Assembly (NCBI GenBank): GCA_036852015.1
Contig: JAANDG010000024.1
Location: forward strand, 496,001-560,000
Length of the DNA stretch: 64,000 nt
Direction of reading: 5' to 3'
From: Pelodera strongyloides
Lineage: Eukaryota > Nematoda > Chromadorea > Rhabditida > Rhabditidae
The position numbers and the translations under genes were made by a program. A model generated the notes under the pieces. It did not search any database, was not told where the DNA came from, and was given only the letters and a program-made list of their open reading frames with translations. This document shows, piece by piece, positions 59,745-64,000 of this stretch. Within the stretch, counting starts at the first letter, position 1. Each line of letters starts with the position of its first letter.

Positions 59745-62700
59745 AAATTTGAGAAAAACATTGGTTTTCCGGTGAAACTTTATCTGTGCTCCTGAACCTG
59801 TACCTATACCCATCGTCTGAAAAAAAAGGATGTAAACAAATTTAAATTTTTAAATTCAACTCACCACTGTATCTCGGTGGAACGATTCCAATTGGTCTCG
59901 GTCCAACAGTTTGATCGTATGTAGGAGGAGGACCATATGCTGCTGAAAACAATTTAATTAAAGCGGCCGACACGTGGTTTTTAAACATATGCTGGGCGCC
60001 GTATTCTCATGAATTTGTGGGGAGTTTCCATCGCAAAAGCACGCACGATCGAGATTTCAGTTGTCCAGAAATCTCAAAAACACGTGCAACTCCGCTTTCA
60101 CTCCTTTGTATCCATTAGTCATTCAATGTTTCTTATGTCCAAATGTCCTATGTAAATGTACAAATAATATGTACAATATACTTACCTTCCATTGGCGGAG
60201 CCGTCGGTTCATTTATAGATCTGCTACTTGGACGTTGCTCGGAACGAGGTACTAAAATGTCGATAGGAAGTTGATGATACAAAATGAGCTGCAATGAGTA
60301 GAAGCACGACTGTTTCTAGTTGTTTCTACTATAAGAGATAGAGAGACATAGAAAGAGACGAAGAGAGAGACATAGAGAGAGAAATATAATATTACTAACA
60401 TTAATATGATTGAATATTCACCTGGCGTTATGGAAGGATACACAGAACTCGAAGACCGTGGCTTTTCTTCCATTCCTCCATTTGGATATGGAGCCGTTGG
60501 ATAGGGCACATTCGGTTTACCTAAACGAAAAGGCAAATTGAACACCATTACCCGGCAGAAATGATCCTTTCCTGACCGCGGGTCTACTCAGGAACCAGCT
60601 AGCAACGTAGGCATTGTTGTTACTGATAGGTGCAGAACACTCATACGCCGTCGTCTGATGCTGAGAATTGTTTACTGAGTGGTACAGACCAAGCAGGGGG
60701 GAGGGGGTACATACTACATGCGCCGACGCAACTACCTAGACGTAACCATAATATAGGAGTTAGCAAAGACAATATCACTGTGAAACATTACCTCCTACAT
60801 TCAATAGTGGAGCAGTGGGTTGCTGGGCAACCATTGGGGTGCCCAGTGCTACCGACCCGATTGCAATTGGTATTCTACTCGCGACCGTCGAGTTAAATGT
60901 TGATTTAGTCCGGACTTTAACCTAAAAAAAAGTGTTACATTGTACATTTTGTGTTATCACGAGGGAACATCCCTCCTACCCTGGCCCGACAACCGAGAAA
61001 TTTATCAACTTATATTCGTGTCGGCTACCTGCTCCGGACCTATGTGAAATAGTTCAAAAACATTGCGACTTACTGAATCATCATTGACTAGCGGAGCTAG
61101 TTCCTCAGTTAAGAACCTGAGGCCGGTTCCAATAAAATTTGCCGCTGGCTTAGATTACAGGCGTCTCCTGTTAGCGTGCTCTCTCGGTTTTCTCTCAAAC
61201 AGAGAAAGAGAGAAAGCATGCTCAGCAGGAGACGCCTGTAACCTACCCCAGCGGTAAAGTTTATTGGAACTGGCCTCTGGTTCAATTTTGATATTTTGCA
61301 ATAACATACCTCCAGCACATAACAAGTTCTGATGATTGCGCACTCAAAAGTCGGCGTCACTGCCGGAATGGTGAGGGGCACGTCTACGGTGGTCTTTGTA
61401 TGTTTTAGACATTTTACATCCTGAAATTTTTTTTATCAGGTCAAAGTTGCTAAGTATCCCGTCATAATAAAAAGAGAAATATGATGCGAATGCCAAAGAA
61501 GGGACATACATTATGTGCACAAAAACAACTGACAAGGAGGTCTTCAAGGTCCAGAGAATACGTACTTTTACCGTTGCAATTCCCTTTTCGAGCGTAACAC
61601 ACATCGTACAAACAAACAAACAAACAAAGATCCTAACTTTTACAATATAGATGAAAAGTTTGTCCACTTTACCATTTTGTTGCACGCCACTTCTTTTTCC
61701 GCATGTCTCATATTGGATAGATTTGTGTTGACGAAAGCGGCCTCTGGTGGAAATTCACCTACGCAAGTGAAGGCCGCGTAGTCACCGAATTGCTTCAATT
61801 CGATTTTCAGCTGAAATTTCAAAGCTAATTTCATAATTTCATGAAGAAAATTTCTAGAAATGAGCGTTTTCCTGGTGAAAAACTTGACTTTGTTCTAACT
61901 TTACTTCTGCTTTCATAGGCTATTACTACTAATTTCTACTACTAGACATCTTTGATTTTTCTTTTTTTTTCATCGTCTCTCACGGCGCTGCTCTCTTTTA
62001 GTGAATAATAGCTTTAATAAATATTCAAATATTCAACTCCAAAGTTCTTGGTGTGCAGGGTGTAACGACACATGGTTTTGAATACAAATCGTTTATGGGA
62101 ATCGTGTATAATTTGCTATGGGATGCGAGTCCATTCGATGTTTCAGAAAACACGAGTCATTTATAATTTAAAAAATGGCAACTAACATTTTCGACATCTT
62201 TTGAAGTATCGTTCTCAATGAAGACAGAAGCAAGCAGCTTTTCTCCTGGCACATAACCACCCTTGGGTATCGTAACCTAAAAAAACGTAGGCATTAGCTA
62301 ACTATTGGAAAAGGTAGTGACATGACAAATAGCAACAATTATTTTTCGCCGAAGAGTACATATAACACTTTTTCCTCCTTTTTCTCTTATCCTTACCTTT
62401 CGGCTGGCTTGGGAGCATGCCCCAACATCCGTGCATACGACGGTACCTGGATGCTTGGGAACGTACTACCGACTTTTTGCATATGGGCACAGTAAGATCA
62501 ATGTACTTACAGTAACTGTCAAATGTCCTTTCCTGAACAGAGGCATCCCAACTTTATCACAATGGGTCGAAGTGTGTGGGCGAGCGAGGCTTGGGGTCAA
62601 ATTCAAGTCGTATATTGGAGAGACGGAAAATGGCTGCAAATAAATACATAATAGTAATTTACTGATGTTACGCAAACAAATAAGTTAACATTTCTCAAAA

Positions 62701-63574
62701 GGCAGCCCTAATATACCGCGCTTATACCGCGCACACAGTATACTGGTCCAGAAAAACACATACTAAATATGGTTTTGGCTTGCAGGGTGTGCGTTCTGCT
62801 CATTTATCGTCAGCTAAGATGGGGATCCCAATCGCTACAGAAAACGCGAATACACCGTAACATGGCCGTGGCCTCCGCAACGTATGCGGCGGTACGGTGA
62901 TGTGCTTGCGTGCACCGGTGATGCGTTGAAGAAAAACCAAACGCAACCCAAGCGCACCCCAAACGGTGGAAACCGCGCGCCGCTTTGGCGATCTCTTGGC
63001 CACGTTGTAGGTGTTGGAGTTATAGGTAACCTGAAAACTCACATGCTCGTAAGTGTGATCAAACTTCCACGGCCGATCCACAACTACCTTGCATGCGTAA
63101 CGAATATGTCCATGGGTTCCCTCAAACGTTGGAAAGCATTTCACTGGAACTTGGAACCTAAAAATGGTTGTTCAGTAATACGGCGGCGGTATCTATAAGC
63201 GGTATGGCACGAAGTTGTTAAGCCAATGCTAACCCTACTTGGATGAAAGATACATCTTTCCATATCGTTTGCCTGTTGTGGAATGTGTACATGCGTGTAT
63301 GTATGTGTGCGTGTATGAGTGAGAGTGTGCGTGCGTGTGTGTATGTATATGTATGTGTATGTGTGCATGAGTGTGAGTGTGCTTGTGCTTGTGTGGTTCA
63401 AAAGTTGAACAATCGAAATAGAATACGTACTGAAATTTGAATTGATGTTCTCCCGCGGGTAGTTTCTCCTTGTTCCCGGTTCCCCATAAAACACTCTCGC
63501 CGTTAATAACTCGTACCATTCCGCGGTAGTGTGTGGTAGTCGTTGAAGAATGAGACCGTCCATTCGAATCGGTG
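59671..63574 (-). CDS. arrestin-domain protein A, 5' end outside window, last exon runs into a mobile element
   Basis: Exons: 63574-63431, 63157-63043, 62633-62511, 62276-62187, 61810-61673, 61420-61310, 60921-60792, 60520-60422, 60251-60186, 59942-59865, 59816-59671. In-phase translation gives 413 residues counting the codon split at the window-side end. The first two exons of the family lie beyond 64000. Marks: LPAGEHQFKFQ, VVDRPWKFDHTYEH, FSVSPIYDLNLTP, GMPLFRKGHLTV, VTIPKGGYVPGEKL, PTFECAIIRTCYVL. The tail differs from C, D and E: four small phase-1 exons encode PTAPLLN, PYPTAPYPNGG, EPTAPPMEG and YGPPPTYDQ, the last with one PPxY motif. The final exon encodes DGYRYRFRSTDKVS, then reads into an inserted TTAA element and stops there. 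Confidence 0.88.
59958..60099. mobile_element. TTAA family 2 element in arrestin A intron
   Basis: TTAAAGCGGCCGACACGTGG at the left and CACGTGCAACTCCGCTTT at the right. Between the two tail exons 60251-60186 and 59942-59865. Confidence 0.75.
61104..61284. mobile_element. foldback element in arrestin A intron
   Basis: Inverted arms of about 60-70 nt contain GAGGCCGGTTCCAATAAA- and ACAGGCGTCTCCTG-type blocks, separated by an AGAGAAAGAGAG core. It lies in the intron between exons 61420-61310 and 60921-60792. Confidence 0.8.
61965..62035. repeat. dispersed repeat, copy 2
   Basis: Second copy of the 22440-22520 repeat. Confidence 0.7.
63285..63400. repeat. TG/TATG microsatellite in arrestin A intron
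   Basis: Mixed TGTG, GTATG and GTGAG units. Confidence 0.9.
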
Positions 63575-63626
63575 CTAAAGAGAAATAATTAGCATATAGA
63601 AGTAGAAGTGAGGAAATAGCTGAAAG

Positions 63627-63809
63627 TTAAAGCGACATACCGTCCGGTTTTTTGGAACGCATCGAGTACATAAGCATTCTTGTGCAGCTCATGCAAATTA
63701 ACCTAAAATATAATAAAAAATCGAACTAAATTCGAACAAGTTAGCATAAATACGTAAGAATTCAGCTGTCCACGATGCGTTTCAAAAACCGGCTGGAATT
63801 TTGCTTTAA
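63627..63809. mobile_element. TTAA family 1 element, full length, in arrestin A
   Basis: TTAA at 63627 and 63806; ends AAGCGACATACCGTCCGG and the inverted counterpart. It lies just upstream (minus sense) of the first arrestin A exon in the window. Confidence 0.83.
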
Positions 63810-64000
63810 CCCTTTAACGCTACAAGGCATATGGTTTGTGAAACGTATCAATCTTCGCATATTTACATTCCCAAATGTGGAATTCTATACCATTCGCTCA
63901 GACCGGCGCAGAAATTTGCATACAATAAAATGGGAATGCAGTTGTCCACCAGAATAGATCTCCAAAACAAGCGTAAATATCCGTTTTTGCATCTTCTTTT

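Noticed and set aside
1..64000. CRISPR arrays, bacterial operons or prophage
   Set aside because: Spliced animal genes throughout; no regularly spaced repeats with unique spacers.

Overview
The window looks like nuclear DNA of an invertebrate animal. It is AT-rich, genes are split by many short GT-AG introns, and it carries a ONECUT homeobox gene, a family known only from animals. Miniature inverted-repeat elements are very dense. The phylum cannot be fixed from the sequence. Short TTAGGC runs inside two introns and splice acceptors just before several start codons hint at groups such as nematodes but prove nothing.

Layout. (1) 1-9.56 kb, minus strand: a ONECUT transcription factor gene with CUT domain and homeodomain. 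Twelve exons join in consistent reading phase and the gene runs off the left edge. Two of its introns hold tRNA-Arg genes. A His/Gln/Ala-rich two-exon ORF on the same strand (17.4-18.4 kb) may be a separate gene or an alternative 5' part of it. (2) 9.6-30.3 kb: gene-poor and repeat-rich. It holds a Penelope-like reverse transcriptase relic split by a TA-flanked element, a second fragment of such an element inside inverted repeats, tandem repeats at 24.6-25.6 kb, and many TTAA-flanked elements. (3) 30.34-34.80 kb, plus strand: a complete 11-exon stearoyl-CoA (delta-9) desaturase of 346 residues. (4) 35.6-63.6 kb, minus strand: a head-to-tail array of five arrestin-domain (ARRDC/alpha-arrestin type) genes, called here E, D, C, B, A from left to right. 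Their core exons have near-identical lengths and phases. C and E are complete with C-terminal PPxY motifs. D has lost three exons where two mobile elements now sit. B has no PPxY tail. A continues past the right edge, and its last exon reads into a mobile element that supplies the stop codon and a polyadenylation hexamer.

The main structural theme is TTAA-flanked miniature elements. At least four families share TTAA ends, and the commonest has about 14 copies in 64 kb. A 1.84-kb TIR element with dense CGATAA motifs near both ends sits in intron 1 of arrestin D. All gene models were built by hand from splice sites and phase continuity. No database search was possible.
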